From contig NZ_CP133838.1 of the NCBI RefSeq assembly GCF_031432975.1, positions 2,232,001 to 2,296,000 on the forward strand: a stretch of 64,000 nucleotides of DNA, in the 5' to 3' direction. Positions 35,473 through 45,387 of the stretch are shown here, in pieces. This DNA is from Buttiauxella selenatireducens (GTDB lineage: Bacteria; Pseudomonadota; Gammaproteobacteria; Enterobacterales; Enterobacteriaceae). A program made the position numbers and the translations under genes. The notes beneath the pieces were generated by a model. The model was not told the origin of the DNA. It did no database searches and saw only the letters and a list, made by a program, of their open reading frames with translations. Positions within the stretch are counted from its first letter, which is position 1, and each line of letters opens with the position of its first letter.

Positions 35473-36153
35473 TTGAATTCTGATGATTTTCCGCAGCTTT
35501 ATCGCCGTACCAGCGAGAAAACCCTTGAGCAATGGAACGCGCATTCCGGGATTGGTCAGGTGAGGGACGAAGCTTTTTATGATCCGCACAAGCTGGCGAT
35601 CACCAGTGGTATCCAGCCTGCGCTGACTCCGCCGTTAACGCAGCTGTTGCAAGAGCTGCATCAGCTTGCTGAAAACGATCCACGCGCTGACGTCATGCCG
35701 TTGAGTGGGCTGCACTTTACCTTTTTTGCTATTACCATGCCGCAATACCTGCGCAGTGATATCGCCGCAGTCGATCCCGAACTCCTGTCCATTTTTGCCG
35801 AACATGCAAAAAACCTGACGGTGAGCGTGCGCAATTTGCAGCTGGTGGCATTGCCGAATCAGTTGCTGATCGCAGGGACACCGGAGAGAAACAGCTTGCA
35901 GGCAAAAGAGGCGTTTGCCCGTCGCCTGATTGATTCCCCCTGGCGGGATAAACTCCGCGAGCGTCATGGCGACATCCCCTTACCGCCTCCTTTCTGGCAC
36001 AGCACACTGGTGCGCTATCAGGCGCAGTTCCTGCCAGAGCGCTTCAGAAACTATTTTCAGGCGCGACAAGCGCACCATTACGGGGACGTCTCAGCTGAAG
36101 TGAAATTAGCGTTCACAAACTACAACTGGACCGAAGTATTCAGCTGCCCTTAA
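35473..36153 (+). CDS. 2H-phosphoesterase-like protein
   Basis: Two H-x-T-x motifs about 95 residues apart, L-H-F-T-F near residue 81 and W-H-S-T-L near residue 176, are the signature of the 2H phosphoesterase superfamily (LigT, cyclic phosphodiesterases). The rest fits a protein of about 226 residues. The start is uncertain: a strong GAGGAGGT at 35458-35465 points to TTG 35473 or GTG 35470, while ATG 35419 has only a weak upstream sequence. It is a single gene between a DUF883 protein and melR. The substrate, possibly an RNA 2',3'-cyclic phosphate or nucleotide derivative, is unknown. Confidence 0.68.
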   Translation: MNSDDFPQLYRRTSEKTLEQWNAHSGIGQVRDEAFYDPHKLAITSGIQPALTPPLTQLLQELHQLAENDPRADVMPLSGLHFTFFAITMPQYLRSDIAAVDPELLSIFAEHAKNLTVSVRNLQLVALPNQLLIAGTPERNSLQAKEAFARRLIDSPWRDKLRERHGDIPLPPPFWHSTLVRYQAQFLPERFRNYFQARQAHHYGDVSAEVKLAFTNYNWTEVFSCP

Positions 36154-36175
36154 CCCATTGATAGAGGTTCCTGGT

Positions 36176-37105
36176 TTAAAAACTCGAGCTGCGTAAATGA
36201 CTGAGCTTGCGATAGTTCTGCGGTGACATCCCAACATATTTATTAAACGTGCTGTAGAAACTGCTGCTGGAGTGGAACCCGGCGGTGAGCGCAATATCGA
36301 GAATCGACTTGTCAGTATCACTTAACAGGGCGCGCACATGGTTAACGCGCATCGCGGTGATATATTGCTTCATGGTCAACTGCATCACCCGCTGAAATAT
36401 TCCCATCGCATAATTGGGATTGAGTTTGACATGCTCGGCGACGCGTTCAATCGTCAGAGCCTGATCGTAATTCGCACCGATAAATTCCAACATCTGACTG
36501 ACATAAAACTGCGCGTGGCGTGAGACGTTATTGCCGTTGCTCTGCGTGCGCGGTGTCTTATTGACCAGAATGGGCTGCCAGCCGGAGAGGCTAAAACGCT
36601 TGAGCATGAGCGCAATTTCGTCGATTGCCAGCTGCCGAATTTGCTCGTTGGGGCTGTTTATCTCCTGCTGCCAGCGTTCAACCTCAAAAGGACTGAGCTG
36701 CTGAGCGTTCAGTGATTTGATAACCATGCCGTGGGTAACATGGTTAATGAGCTGCCTGTCCAGTGGCCAGGAGAGAAACAGATGCATCGGCAGATTAAAA
36801 ATCGCCATTTTTGAACAGCGACCGGGGCGGGTGAGTTGATGTGGCGTACAGGCCCAGAACAGAGTGATATGCCCCTGCTTAATCTGCACCACTTCATTGT
36901 TAATCAGATATTCAACATCGCCATCGAAGGGGACATTCACCTCTACCTGGCCGTGCCAGTGGCAGGATTCCATTGAGTGCGGTATCCGCAGCTCGATGTC
37001 CATACGTTGGTATTCCGAATAGAGCGACAGCGGGCTACGCGTTTTTTGATCGGTGCTGTTGCACATATGCGGGTCGGGCGGCAGGCGCACTGGGCTGAAA
37101 TCCAT
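36176..37105 (-). CDS. melR: AraC-family activator of melibiose utilisation
   Basis: MelR activates melAB when melibiose is bound. The 309-residue protein (E. coli: 302) has an N-terminal cupin ligand domain (about 40-170, with H-W-H-G-Q-V-E-V and G-H-I-T-L-F-W) and a C-terminal AraC-type double HTH from about 205, with the second HTH I-L-D-I-A-L-T-A-G-F-H-S-S-S-S-F-Y-S-T-F-N-K-Y-V-G. ATG 37105 follows GGAGA. It is divergent from melA across about 270 bases, the E. coli arrangement, and that interval must contain the MelR and CRP sites. Confidence 0.93.
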   Translation of the reverse strand: MDFSPVRLPPDPHMCNSTDQKTRSPLSLYSEYQRMDIELRIPHSMESCHWHGQVEVNVPFDGDVEYLINNEVVQIKQGHITLFWACTPHQLTRPGRCSKMAIFNLPMHLFLSWPLDRQLINHVTHGMVIKSLNAQQLSPFEVERWQQEINSPNEQIRQLAIDEIALMLKRFSLSGWQPILVNKTPRTQSNGNNVSRHAQFYVSQMLEFIGANYDQALTIERVAEHVKLNPNYAMGIFQRVMQLTMKQYITAMRVNHVRALLSDTDKSILDIALTAGFHSSSSFYSTFNKYVGMSPQNYRKLSHLRSSSF

Positions 37106-37376
37106 TTTTCTCTCCGGTTCCTGAATAATCAGATATTGTGGCATAAACCTGGAAAAGCACCTGTGAAACGCCCGAGGTTTGTCGAGCTAATGCACACGAT
37201 TATTACTGATTTCCCCGAAACCTCTTCTTTCCAGGTTAAAAACTCCGGAAAACTCAGATTTAACGGCGCAGTGAAAATAATCTGAGTATTCCGGAATGCT
37301 CGGTCGGGAAGAGGGAGGAGAAGCGGAAATCTGCGTGCCACTCTGAGAGTGTTCAATCATGTCTCGGAGAAGCAGA

Positions 37377-38732
37377 ATGTCAGCACCTAAAATTACCTTT
37401 ATTGGCGCGGGTTCCACGATTTTTGTCAAAAACATTCTCGGTGATGTTTTCCATCGCCAGGCCCTGAAATCCGCCCATATCGCCCTGATGGATATCGATG
37501 AAACCCGCCTTGAAGAGTCGCATATTGTGGTGCGAAAGCTGATGGATTCAGCCGGCGCCTGCGGCAAAATCACCTGCCATACCGACCAGAAAGCCGCTCT
37601 CCAGAATGCAGATTTCGTGGTTGTCGCTTTCCAGATTGGTGGCTATGAGCCGTGTACCATTACCGATTTTGAGGTCTGTAAACGCCACGGCCTGGAGCAA
37701 ACCATTGCTGATACTTTAGGCCCGGGCGGCATCATGCGTGCGCTGCGTACTATCCCGCATTTATGGCAAATTTGTGAGGATATGACGCACGTTTGCCCGG
37801 AAGCCACGATGCTCAATTACGTTAACCCGATGGCAATGAATACCTGGGCGATGTACGCGCGGTATCCGCAGATTAAACAGGTGGGGTTGTGCCACTCGGT
37901 GCAGGGAACCGCAGAAGAGTTGGCGCGGGATCTCTCTATCGACCCGGATTCGCTGCGTTATCGAAGTGCCGGGATCAACCATATGGCGTTTTATCTGTCG
38001 CTGGAGAGAAAAACTGCCGATGGCGAGTACGTCAGCCTCTATCCTGAACTGCTGCAAGCCTATGAGTCGGGGCAGGCACCGAAACTCAATCAACATGGCA
38101 ATACGCGATGTGAAAATATCGTGCGTTACGAGATGTTCAAAAAGCTGGGTTATTTCGTGACGGAATCTTCTGAACACTTTGCAGAATATACGCCGTGGTT
38201 TATTAAGCCTGGGCGTGAGGATCTGATTGCGCGTTATAAAGTGCCATTAGACGAATATCCGAAGCGCTGCGTTGAACAATTGGCAAACTGGCGTAAAGAG
38301 CTGGAGGAGTATAAAACTGCCGAAAGAATCGATATTAAACCGTCGCGTGAATATGCGAGCACTATCATGAACGCGTTGTGGACCGGTGAACCGAGCGTTA
38401 TTTACGGCAACGTGCGCAACGATAACCTGATCGAAAACTTGCCGCAGGGCTGTTGTGTTGAGGTTCCCTGCCTGGTGGATGCCAACGGTATTCAACCCAC
38501 GCATATCGGGATGTTGCCGTCCCACCTTGCGGCGCTGATGCAAACGAATATTAATGTCCAGACACTGTTGACCGAAGCGATTTTGACCGAGAATCGTGAG
38601 CGCGTTTATCACGCCGCCATGCTTGACCCGCATACTGCGGCGGTATTGGGGATCGAGGAGATTTATGCTCTGGTTGACGATTTGATTGCGTCCCATGGCA
38701 ACTGGTTACCGGCGTGGTTGCACCGCGCATAA
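37377..38732 (+). CDS. melA: Alpha-galactosidase (melibiase), GH4
   Basis: MelA splits melibiose into galactose and glucose in the cytoplasm and needs NAD+ and Mn2+. The 451-residue length equals that of E. coli MelA. The N-terminal Rossmann motif I-T-F-I-G-A-G-S-T-I-F, the metal-ligand region G-L-C-H-S-V-Q-G and the I-N-H-M-A-F motif are those of GH4 enzymes. ATG 37377 has a CGGAGAAG ribosome binding site; the frame opens slightly earlier. It is followed 84 bases later by melB. Confidence 0.95.
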   Translation: MSAPKITFIGAGSTIFVKNILGDVFHRQALKSAHIALMDIDETRLEESHIVVRKLMDSAGACGKITCHTDQKAALQNADFVVVAFQIGGYEPCTITDFEVCKRHGLEQTIADTLGPGGIMRALRTIPHLWQICEDMTHVCPEATMLNYVNPMAMNTWAMYARYPQIKQVGLCHSVQGTAEELARDLSIDPDSLRYRSAGINHMAFYLSLERKTADGEYVSLYPELLQAYESGQAPKLNQHGNTRCENIVRYEMFKKLGYFVTESSEHFAEYTPWFIKPGREDLIARYKVPLDEYPKRCVEQLANWRKELEEYKTAERIDIKPSREYASTIMNALWTGEPSVIYGNVRNDNLIENLPQGCCVEVPCLVDANGIQPTHIGMLPSHLAALMQTNINVQTLLTEAILTENRERVYHAAMLDPHTAAVLGIEEIYALVDDLIASHGNWLPAWLHRA

Positions 38733-38816
38733 GAGCGAATGCCGGGTTTTATTCCCGGCACCTGACGAGTCTAATAACAGAAGGAGGGCACTGGTAACAG
38801 TGACCCTGTACCCTAT

Positions 38817-40244
38817 ATGAGCATATCGATTACAACAAAACTCAGTTATGGATTTGGGGCATTTGGTAAAGATTTCGCTATCGGTATCGTTTACATGTAC
38901 TTGATGTATTACTACACCGATGTCGTGGGTTTGTCGGTGGGCCTTGTGGGCACACTGTTTTTGGTGGCAAGGATTTGGGATGCCATCAACGACCCGATCA
39001 TGGGCTGGATAGTGAACAGTACGCGCACGCGATGGGGGAAATTTAAACCGTGGATTTTGGTCGGGACGATTGCCAACTCCGTCGTGCTGTTTTTGCTGTT
39101 CAGCGCGCATCTTTTTGAAGGCACGACCCAGGTGGTATTCGTCTGCGTCACGTATATCTTGTGGGGGATGACCTACACCATCATGGATATTCCGTTCTGG
39201 TCGATGGTGCCAACCATTACCCTGGATAAACGCGAACGCGAGCAACTGGTACCTTTCCCGCGCTTTTTTGCCAGTCTCTCAGGGTTTATCACCGCAGGGA
39301 TAACGCTGCCGTTTGTTAATTATGTGGGGGGCGGGGATCGTGGGTTCGGTTTCCAGATGTTTACTCTGGTGCTGATTGCCTTCTTCATCGCTTCAACCAT
39401 CATCACGCTGCGTAATGTCAAAGAGGTTTACTCGTCTGGCAGTGACCCAACGGCTGACAGCAGCCGCCTGACATTAAAAGCCATCATCGCGTTGATCTAT
39501 AAAAACGATCAGCTCTCCTGTGTGTTGGGGATGGCGCTGGCCTATAACATCGCATCAAATATCATCGCTGGGTTTGCGGTTTATTACTTCACCTATGTTA
39601 TCGGCGATGCCGATCTCTTCCCGTACTACATGTCATATGCGGGGGCGGCAAACTTGCTAACACTGATTTTGTTCCCACGTCTGGTAAAAGCGCTGTCGCG
39701 CCGCCTGTTGTGGGCTGGAGCCTCCGTGTTACCCATTCTGGGCAGTGGGGTGCTGCTATGGATTGCGTTGGCGGGGTATCACAACGTTTGGCTGATTTCG
39801 CTAGCCGGGGTTTTGCTCAATGCCGGTACTGCGCTCTTCTGGGTGTTGCAGGTGATTATGGTGGCAGACACGGTGGATTACGGGGAGTACAAACTTAACG
39901 TGCGCTGCGAGAGTATTGCCTATTCGGTGCAAACCATGGTGGTTAAAGGGGGCTCGGCATTTGCCGCCTTTTTCATCGCCCTGGTGCTTGGCATTATCGG
40001 ATACGTGCCAAATACGCCGCAAACGGAAAGTACCGTGGTCGGTATGCAATTCATTATGATTGCTCTACCCGCGGTGTTCTTCCTGATAACCCTGATTTTC
40101 TATTTCCGCCTCTACAAACTCAACGGCGATCTGTTGCGAAAAATCCAGATTCATTTGTTGGATAAATACCGCAAGCCTGTGACCACTGAAGTACCAAAAC
40201 CCGTCAGCATCATCACCACAAAAACATCAGACGCGAAGGCATAA
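38817..40244 (+). CDS. melB: Melibiose/cation symporter
   Basis: MelB is the 12-helix GPH-family permease that imports melibiose with Na+, Li+ or H+. The 475-residue sequence follows E. coli MelB closely from [19 protein letters not shown] to the tail L-L-D-K-Y-R-K. The cation-site acidic residues are present in helix II (I-W-D-A-I-N-D-P) and helix IV (Y-T-I-M-D-I-P-F-W). It is the last gene before the tRNA pair, in an operon with melA. Confidence 0.95.
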   Translation: MSISITTKLSYGFGAFGKDFAIGIVYMYLMYYYTDVVGLSVGLVGTLFLVARIWDAINDPIMGWIVNSTRTRWGKFKPWILVGTIANSVVLFLLFSAHLFEGTTQVVFVCVTYILWGMTYTIMDIPFWSMVPTITLDKREREQLVPFPRFFASLSGFITAGITLPFVNYVGGGDRGFGFQMFTLVLIAFFIASTIITLRNVKEVYSSGSDPTADSSRLTLKAIIALIYKNDQLSCVLGMALAYNIASNIIAGFAVYYFTYVIGDADLFPYYMSYAGAANLLTLILFPRLVKALSRRLLWAGASVLPILGSGVLLWIALAGYHNVWLISLAGVLLNAGTALFWVLQVIMVADTVDYGEYKLNVRCESIAYSVQTMVVKGGSAFAAFFIALVLGIIGYVPNTPQTESTVVGMQFIMIALPAVFFLITLIFYFRLYKLNGDLLRKIQIHLLDKYRKPVTTEVPKPVSIITTKTSDAKA

Positions 40245-40342
40245 CAACAACGCAGGGCATGGATGCTCTGTAATGGAATAACGAGAATAGTGATTTTTTT
40301 GAATTTAAAACGGGAGAGAATCAGGGGAGTAACAACTAAGAA

Positions 40343-40419
40343 TGGTGCGTCCGAGTGGACTCGAACCACCGACCCCCACCATGTCAAGGTGGTGCTCTAA
40401 CCAACTGAGCTACGGACGC
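40343..40419 (-). tRNA. tRNA-Val (GAC), copy 1
   Basis: On the minus strand this is a 77-nucleotide tRNA with acceptor stem GCGTCC/GGACGC, a genomically encoded CCA end, T-loop GGTTCGAGTCC and anticodon GAC in the loop C-U-U-GAC-A-U. It matches the valV/valW pair of E. coli, which also lies next to mdtK. It is identical to the second copy. Confidence 0.97.
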
Positions 40420-40461
40420 ACTGTTTTGCTACGATGATAAATACTGCGGTAAAACTTTAAA

Positions 40462-40538
40462 TGGTGCGTCCGAGTGGACTCGAACCACCGACCCCCACCA
40501 TGTCAAGGTGGTGCTCTAACCAACTGAGCTACGGACGC
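40462..40538 (-). tRNA. tRNA-Val (GAC), copy 2
   Basis: This copy is identical in all 77 bases to the first, 42 bases away, in the same orientation. By orientation it is the first transcribed of the pair. It stands at the border between the conserved mdtK-ydhJ backbone and the variable DNA to the left. Confidence 0.97.
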
Positions 40539-40661
40539 ATCATGTTGTCTGTGACAACGGGGACGAATATTAGCGGCAGCCCCCGAGCCTTGCAAGTGGA
40601 AAACAGCAATTTTCTTCCAGAATTCACTCGTTTGCTGCGCATCTGTGCAACTCGCTGGAAA

Positions 40662-40686
40662 AATAGCCGCCAAAACGGCGGCTATT
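40662..40686 (-). terminator. Terminator of mdtK
   Basis: AATAGCCGCC (40662-40671) pairs with GGCGGCTATT (40677-40686), followed on the minus strand by a short T-run. It lies 5 bases past the mdtK stop codon. Confidence 0.82.
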
Positions 40687-40691
40687 GTGTT

Positions 40692-42065
40692 TTAACGCGC
40701 CGCGCGCTGCAAAATTTTCACTGACGGTTGGCGTTGCAACATACGCATTCGCAGCATCATCATGATTGCCGCTGAGGTCAGACCGATAATAAAACCAGTC
40801 CAGAACCCTGCCGGCCCCATCGGTGCGACCACCCAATCGGTCAACGCCAGAATGTAGCCGCTTGGCAAACCCAGCACCCAGTAGGCGATAAAAGTGATAA
40901 AGAAAATCGAACGCGTATCTTTATACCCACGCAGCACGCCGCTGCCGACCACCTGAACGGAGTCAGAAAGCTGGTAAACCGCCGCCAGCAGCATCAGGTG
41001 CGCCGCCAGTGCGACCACTTCCGGATTGCTGTTGTAGAGCAGGGCGATGTGTTCGCGCATCACTATGGTGAAAATGGCGGTGAGAGTCGCCATACACATC
41101 GCAACGCCAATTCCCGTCCACGCAGCGGTTTGGGCATCAAGCGTGGAACCCTGGCCTAAACGGAAGCCGACGCGAATCGTGACCGCCGCGGAAAGTGACA
41201 ACGGCAACACGAACATGAGCGAGCTGAAGTTCAGGGCAATCTGGTGACCGGCGACGTTAATAATGCCTAATGGCGCGACCAGCAATGCCACGACCGCAAA
41301 CAGCGTAACTTCAAAAAACAGCGCCAATGCAATCGGCAGCCCAAGCTGAGTTAAGCGTTTCATCACTTTCCAGTCAGGCTGGACGAAGCCTGTAGGATTG
41401 CGTATATCGCGCATTGAGCGTGCCTTTTTCACATAAGAGATCATGCAAAAGAACATGACCCAGTACACCGCAGCGGTAGCAACACCACAGCCTACGCCAC
41501 CAAGCTCAGGCATGCCGAAGTGCCCATAAATAAAGATGTAGTTGACCGGAATGTTAACCAGCAGGCCGATAAACCCCATCACCATGCCAGGTTTGGTTTT
41601 CGCCAGGCCTTCGCACTGGTTACGAGCCACCTGGAAGAACAAATAGCCGGGAACGCCCCACAACAGCGCGCGCAAATAGCCCACGGCTTTATCGGCAAGT
41701 TGTGGATCGATATTTTTAGTCGCATGGATAATATGGCCCGCGTTCCAGAGCACAATCATAATGAGTGCCGAAACAAATCCTGCCAGCCAAAAGCCCTGGC
41801 GAATCTGGTGAGCGATGCGATCACGACGGCCTGAGCCATTAAGTTGTGCAACAGTCGGCGTCAGAGCCATCAGCAAGCCATGGCCAAACAGGATGGCGGG
41901 TAGCCAAATAGAGGTTCCGATTGCCACAGCGGCCATATCGGTTGCGCTGTAGCCACCGGCCATCACGGTATCGACAAACCCCATTGAAGTTTGTGCAATC
42001 TGCGCGAGGATCACGGGTATCGCCAGTGCAAGGAGCTGGCGGGCTTCAACTATGTACTTCTGCAT
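40692..42065 (-). CDS. mdtK: MATE-family multidrug efflux pump
   Basis: MdtK (NorM) is a 12-helix inner-membrane antiporter that exports fluoroquinolones, cationic dyes and other drugs against Na+ or H+. The 457-residue length is that of E. coli MdtK, and the N-terminus [18 protein letters not shown] is almost identical. The MATE motif [17 protein letters not shown] is intact. It is divergent from ribE across about 210 bases, as in E. coli. Confidence 0.95.
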   Translation of the reverse strand: MQKYIVEARQLLALAIPVILAQIAQTSMGFVDTVMAGGYSATDMAAVAIGTSIWLPAILFGHGLLMALTPTVAQLNGSGRRDRIAHQIRQGFWLAGFVSALIMIVLWNAGHIIHATKNIDPQLADKAVGYLRALLWGVPGYLFFQVARNQCEGLAKTKPGMVMGFIGLLVNIPVNYIFIYGHFGMPELGGVGCGVATAAVYWVMFFCMISYVKKARSMRDIRNPTGFVQPDWKVMKRLTQLGLPIALALFFEVTLFAVVALLVAPLGIINVAGHQIALNFSSLMFVLPLSLSAAVTIRVGFRLGQGSTLDAQTAAWTGIGVAMCMATLTAIFTIVMREHIALLYNSNPEVVALAAHLMLLAAVYQLSDSVQVVGSGVLRGYKDTRSIFFITFIAYWVLGLPSGYILALTDWVVAPMGPAGFWTGFIIGLTSAAIMMMLRMRMLQRQPSVKILQRAAR

Positions 42066-42277
42066 TTTTACACCTGATTATTTTAATTTTTAGAAAGACA
42101 ACAAGACCGCCTTAAATGGCAGTAAAAGAAATTGCAGGGAAATTAACCAGAGTATTGTAGCGGGAGAATCTGATTTCGCTAGTCTAAAAATAGTGGGAAC
42201 TGGCAAGCCTTTTTTCCAACTGTTAAAGTGCAGCGTGATAAAATTATTAGCTGCCATTTAATTTCAGGAGCTTTACG

Positions 42278-42919
42278 ATGTTTACAGGTATTGTGCAGGG
42301 CACAGCAACCCTGGTCTCCATTGATGAGAAACCGAACTTCCGCACGCATGTTGTCGCAATGCCCGAAACGATGTTACCCGGCCTTGAAACAGGGGCTTCG
42401 GTTGCGCACAACGGTTGTTGTCTGACGGTGACGGAAATTAATGGCAACCACGTCAGCTTTGATCTAATGAAAGAGACGCTGCGCATCACCAATCTCGGCG
42501 AGTTAGTCGTGGGAGACAGTGTTAACGTCGAACGTGCTGCCAAATTTAATGATGAAATCGGCGGGCATCTTATGTCCGGGCATATTATGACCACGGCTGA
42601 GGTATCCAAAATTCTTACCTCAGAAAATAACCGCCAGATCTGGTTTAAAATTCAGGACAAAACCTTGATGAAATATATCCTGCATAAAGGATATATCGGC
42701 ATTGACGGTATTAGTTTGACCGTGGGTGAAGTGACCGCGACCCGTTTCTGTGTGCATTTAATTCCAGAAACGCTCCAGCGCACCACACTGGGCAGTAAGA
42801 AGCTGGGTAACCGCATCAATATTGAGATTGACCCGCAAACCCAGGCGATTGTCGATACCGTTGAACGTGTGCTTGCACAACGTGAAGCGACGTTGGCTGC
42901 GGTGTTGCCTAAGGTTTAA
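42278..42919 (+). CDS. ribE: Riboflavin synthase, alpha chain
   Basis: This enzyme dismutates two 6,7-dimethyl-8-ribityllumazine molecules to riboflavin (called ribC or ribE in E. coli). The 213-residue protein has two lumazine-binding repeats, the first starting M-F-T-G-I-V-Q-G and the second near I-W-F-K-I-Q. The N-terminal Phe 2 and the [13 protein letters not shown] motif are typical. No FMN riboswitch is seen in the upstream region, and AGGAG precedes the start. A good terminator follows. Confidence 0.95.
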   Translation: MFTGIVQGTATLVSIDEKPNFRTHVVAMPETMLPGLETGASVAHNGCCLTVTEINGNHVSFDLMKETLRITNLGELVVGDSVNVERAAKFNDEIGGHLMSGHIMTTAEVSKILTSENNRQIWFKIQDKTLMKYILHKGYIGIDGISLTVGEVTATRFCVHLIPETLQRTTLGSKKLGNRINIEIDPQTQAIVDTVERVLAQREATLAAVLPKV

Positions 42920-42928
42920 TCCGACGTA

Positions 42929-42963
42929 AAAGCGGGGGAGTATCTTCACCCGCTTTATTTTTT
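42929..42963 (+). terminator. Rho-independent terminator of ribE
   Basis: AAAGCGGG (42929-42936) and CCCGCTTT (42949-42956) form the stem and are followed by A-TTTTTT. It lies just after the ribE stop codon. Confidence 0.85.
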
Positions 42964-42970
42964 AATCACC

Positions 42971-43894
42971 TCAGGCAATTAATAAACTTCCTCGCACCAC
43001 ATTGCTGGATTGGCGCTCTCCTAATAGTACTTCGACGGCCCGACGGGCAATGCTTTCTAGCGGATATTTGATGGCGGGAATAGCGTTTGACCCTGGCATT
43101 CTGGTTGAACCGTCGAGGCTAAAGACCATCACCTGTTCCGGCACGTGTAATTGATACTGATTGAGCATCATGACCGCCTCTTGCGCCTGGGTGTCGTCCG
43201 TGACTAACAGGGCAGAAAACTTCACGCCACGGTTAATCAGACGTTGTAGCGCAATGCGTACTGACGACTCATCTTCAATGACTAACTGGCGGTTAAAAGG
43301 CACGACATGGTTGTGCAGGGCCTGATGATAACCTTCTAGCGTCAACGCTGCCGCTTCGCCGCTGGCAAAGTTAATTAACGCGATATGTCGCCGTTTCTGA
43401 TTACATAAATAGTGCACGGCGGTTTCAGCAGCAAAAACATGATCGCATTGAATGCTGAAATTGTTTGAGCCGCTCAGGCAATCAATCAGCATGATATCGT
43501 CGGCGAGATCCGGGAGCGGGAAACGCGCGCCCACTACCACCAGCGCATCACACAAACCGTTAGATAACTCCTGCGCGGCTTGCGCTACGCTGTCGGGCTC
43601 ATTAGCAAAGCGCAGCAACAAGTGCTTATGATGCTGATTGAGCTGTTTTTCCAGCGCTTGCAGGTAGCCTGTGGACTGCTGAATATGCTCAGTGGCACAA
43701 ATAACCCCAATGCAGTTTGTCGACTGGCTGCTTAGGGATTGAGCAATGGCGTTGGGGGTGTATTTCAGAACTTCGGCTGCGCGTAATACCGCCTGACGAC
43801 TCTCTTCTTTGACACCTCGGCTGCCGCTTAATACGCGCGAAACGGTGGCTTTAGAAACCTGCGCCAGGCGCGCTACATCATTAATATTCGACAT
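42971..43894 (-). CDS. LacI-family regulator of the beta-glucoside locus (AscG-like)
   Basis: The 307-residue repressor has an N-terminal LacI HTH (I-N-D-V-A-R-L-A-Q-V-S-K-A-T-V-S-R-V-L-S) and a periplasmic-binding-protein-like effector domain with S-L-D-G-S near the end. It is the last gene of the EIIC-GH1-regulator set, all on the minus strand, which fits local control. The perfect palindrome GGAAACCGGTTTCC upstream of the EIIC gene matches the LacI-type operator form and is a likely target. The resemblance to AscG is moderate, so no symbol is given. Confidence 0.85.
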   Translation of the reverse strand: MSNINDVARLAQVSKATVSRVLSGSRGVKEESRQAVLRAAEVLKYTPNAIAQSLSSQSTNCIGVICATEHIQQSTGYLQALEKQLNQHHKHLLLRFANEPDSVAQAAQELSNGLCDALVVVGARFPLPDLADDIMLIDCLSGSNNFSIQCDHVFAAETAVHYLCNQKRRHIALINFASGEAAALTLEGYHQALHNHVVPFNRQLVIEDESSVRIALQRLINRGVKFSALLVTDDTQAQEAVMMLNQYQLHVPEQVMVFSLDGSTRMPGSNAIPAIKYPLESIARRAVEVLLGERQSSNVVRGSLLIA

Positions 43895-43921
43895 GGTCTT
43901 TTCCCAGTCCTCAGCCAGAAA

Positions 43922-43937
43922 CGGGCCTTGCGGCCCG
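43922..43937 (-). terminator. Small hairpin between the GH1 and LacI-type genes
   Basis: CGGGCC (43922-43927) and GGCCCG (43932-43937) form a 6-bp GC stem with a 4-base loop in the 53-base gap. Without a T-run it is more likely a processing or stability element than a terminator. Confidence 0.4.
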
Positions 43938-43947
43938 AATACTGAGA

Positions 43948-45339
43948 TTACGTCCGATCGTTAAAGCCATTTTCAGCAGCGGTCGCGCGATACCATTCGC
44001 CGCTTTTCTTGATGGTGCGCGCTTGCGTCTCCAGGTTTAACGAGACAAAACCGTAACGGTTTTTATAGGCGTTACACCATGACCAGTTATCAATAAACGT
44101 CCACATATGATAACCGAGGCAGTTGCTGCCCTCGCTGATACCTTTGTGCAGCCACTTCAAGTGATCGCGCACAAAATCAATGCGGTAATCATCCTGAATT
44201 TGGCCGTTCTCATCGAAACGCTGTTCGTTCTCAACGCCCATGCCATTCTCGGAAATATAGCAATTCGGGTTGCCGTAGTTTTCACGCAGGTTAGTAAGAA
44301 TATCGTAGATCCCTTGCTCGTAAATTTCCCATCCACGGTATGGGTTCATTTTGCGGCCCGGCATTTCGTATGACTCGAAGAACCACTCCGGCATAAATGG
44401 GCTATCAGGATTGACCAGCGAGTCGCGGCACTTGATGCGACGCGGCTGATAGTAGTTTATGCCCAGCAAATCGACGACACCCGCCGCAAGCAGGGCTTTA
44501 TCTTCTGGCTGACACGCTGGCAATTGCCCGTGTTCTTTCAGCAACGCGACCAGTTCCTGCGGGTATTCACCGCGCAGAGCAGGGTCGAGGAAGCTGCGGT
44601 TAAACATCAGGTCTGCAATATTGGCTGCTTTGACATCGGCCGGGTTTTGCGAACGAGGGTAAGACGGCGTGAGGTTGAGGATAATACCAATTTCGCCACC
44701 GTCGTTACGCTCATGGTAAGCCTTTACGGCCAGAGAGTGCGCAATCATGGTGTGGTAAGCCACGGTCGCTGCACGTTTGAAATCCACCACATTTGGGTAA
44801 TGGAAATCATACAAATAGCCGCCTTCAACTGGGACAACCGGCTCGTTGAAGGTAAACCAATGCTTCACACGATCGCCAAATAGTTCGAAGCAAACCGTGG
44901 CGAATTCAGCGTAAGCGGTGACAACGTCACGATTCTCCCAACCGCCTTGCTGTTGCATCACCATCGGCATATCGAAGTGGAACAGGTTGATAAACGGTTT
45001 GATACCTTGCGCCAGCAGCTCGTTGATCACCTGATTGTAGAAGGTCACCGCTTCCTGATTTACCGTGCCGCGGCCTTCAGGGATAAGACGCGCCCAGGAA
45101 ATCGAGGTGCGGAAGGTGTTGTGGTTGAGCTGTTTTAACAGCGCGATATCTTCTTTCCAGTTTTTATAGAACGTCGAGGTATCCGCTGGGCCAACGTTGT
45201 TATGGAAACGGGTCGGTTGCTCTTTATACCACTGATCCCAAATGGTGGCAGACTTGCCAAAAGAGAGCGTTTCGCCTTCAGTTTGTGGTGCTGAACTCGC
45301 GCTGCCCCACCAAAAGTTATCAGGGAATACATATTTCAT
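43948..45339 (-). CDS. 6-phospho-beta-glucosidase, GH1
   Basis: The 463-residue cytoplasmic enzyme should hydrolyse a phosphorylated beta-glucoside made by a PTS. GH1 catalytic residues are visible: the acid/base Glu 166 in F-T-F-N-E-P and the nucleophile in Y-I-S-E-N-G-M-G. The N-terminal signature F-P-x-x-F-x-W-G-x-x-x-x is F-P-D-N-F-W-W-G-S-A-S. The closing H-M-W-T-F-I-D-N-W-S-W-C-N-A-Y-K-x-R-Y-G-F is the phosphate-site region of 6-phospho enzymes. It lies 48 bases after the EIIC gene, separated by a hairpin. The sugar cannot be told. Confidence 0.88.
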   Translation of the reverse strand: MKYVFPDNFWWGSASSAPQTEGETLSFGKSATIWDQWYKEQPTRFHNNVGPADTSTFYKNWKEDIALLKQLNHNTFRTSISWARLIPEGRGTVNQEAVTFYNQVINELLAQGIKPFINLFHFDMPMVMQQQGGWENRDVVTAYAEFATVCFELFGDRVKHWFTFNEPVVPVEGGYLYDFHYPNVVDFKRAATVAYHTMIAHSLAVKAYHERNDGGEIGIILNLTPSYPRSQNPADVKAANIADLMFNRSFLDPALRGEYPQELVALLKEHGQLPACQPEDKALLAAGVVDLLGINYYQPRRIKCRDSLVNPDSPFMPEWFFESYEMPGRKMNPYRGWEIYEQGIYDILTNLRENYGNPNCYISENGMGVENEQRFDENGQIQDDYRIDFVRDHLKWLHKGISEGSNCLGYHMWTFIDNWSWCNAYKNRYGFVSLNLETQARTIKKSGEWYRATAAENGFNDRT

Positions 45340-45358
45340 TTTCGTTCCTCGTTTGACG

Positions 45359-45379
45359 TACCTGCCATCAGGGCAGGTA
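45359..45379 (-). terminator. Intercistronic hairpin between EIIC and GH1 genes
   Basis: TACCTGCC and GGCAGGTA form an 8-bp stem in the 48-base gap. On the minus strand no T-run follows, so it probably stabilises or attenuates the mRNA rather than stopping transcription. Confidence 0.45.
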
Positions 45380-45387
45380 AAAAAGGG

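Noticed and set aside
40343..40538. Prophage or integrative element attached at the tRNA-Val pair
   Set aside because: No integrase, excisionase or phage gene is present on either side within the window.
42066..42277. Possible FMN riboswitch upstream of ribE
   Set aside because: No RFN-element helices or conserved bases were seen, and the E. coli riboflavin synthase gene lacks one.
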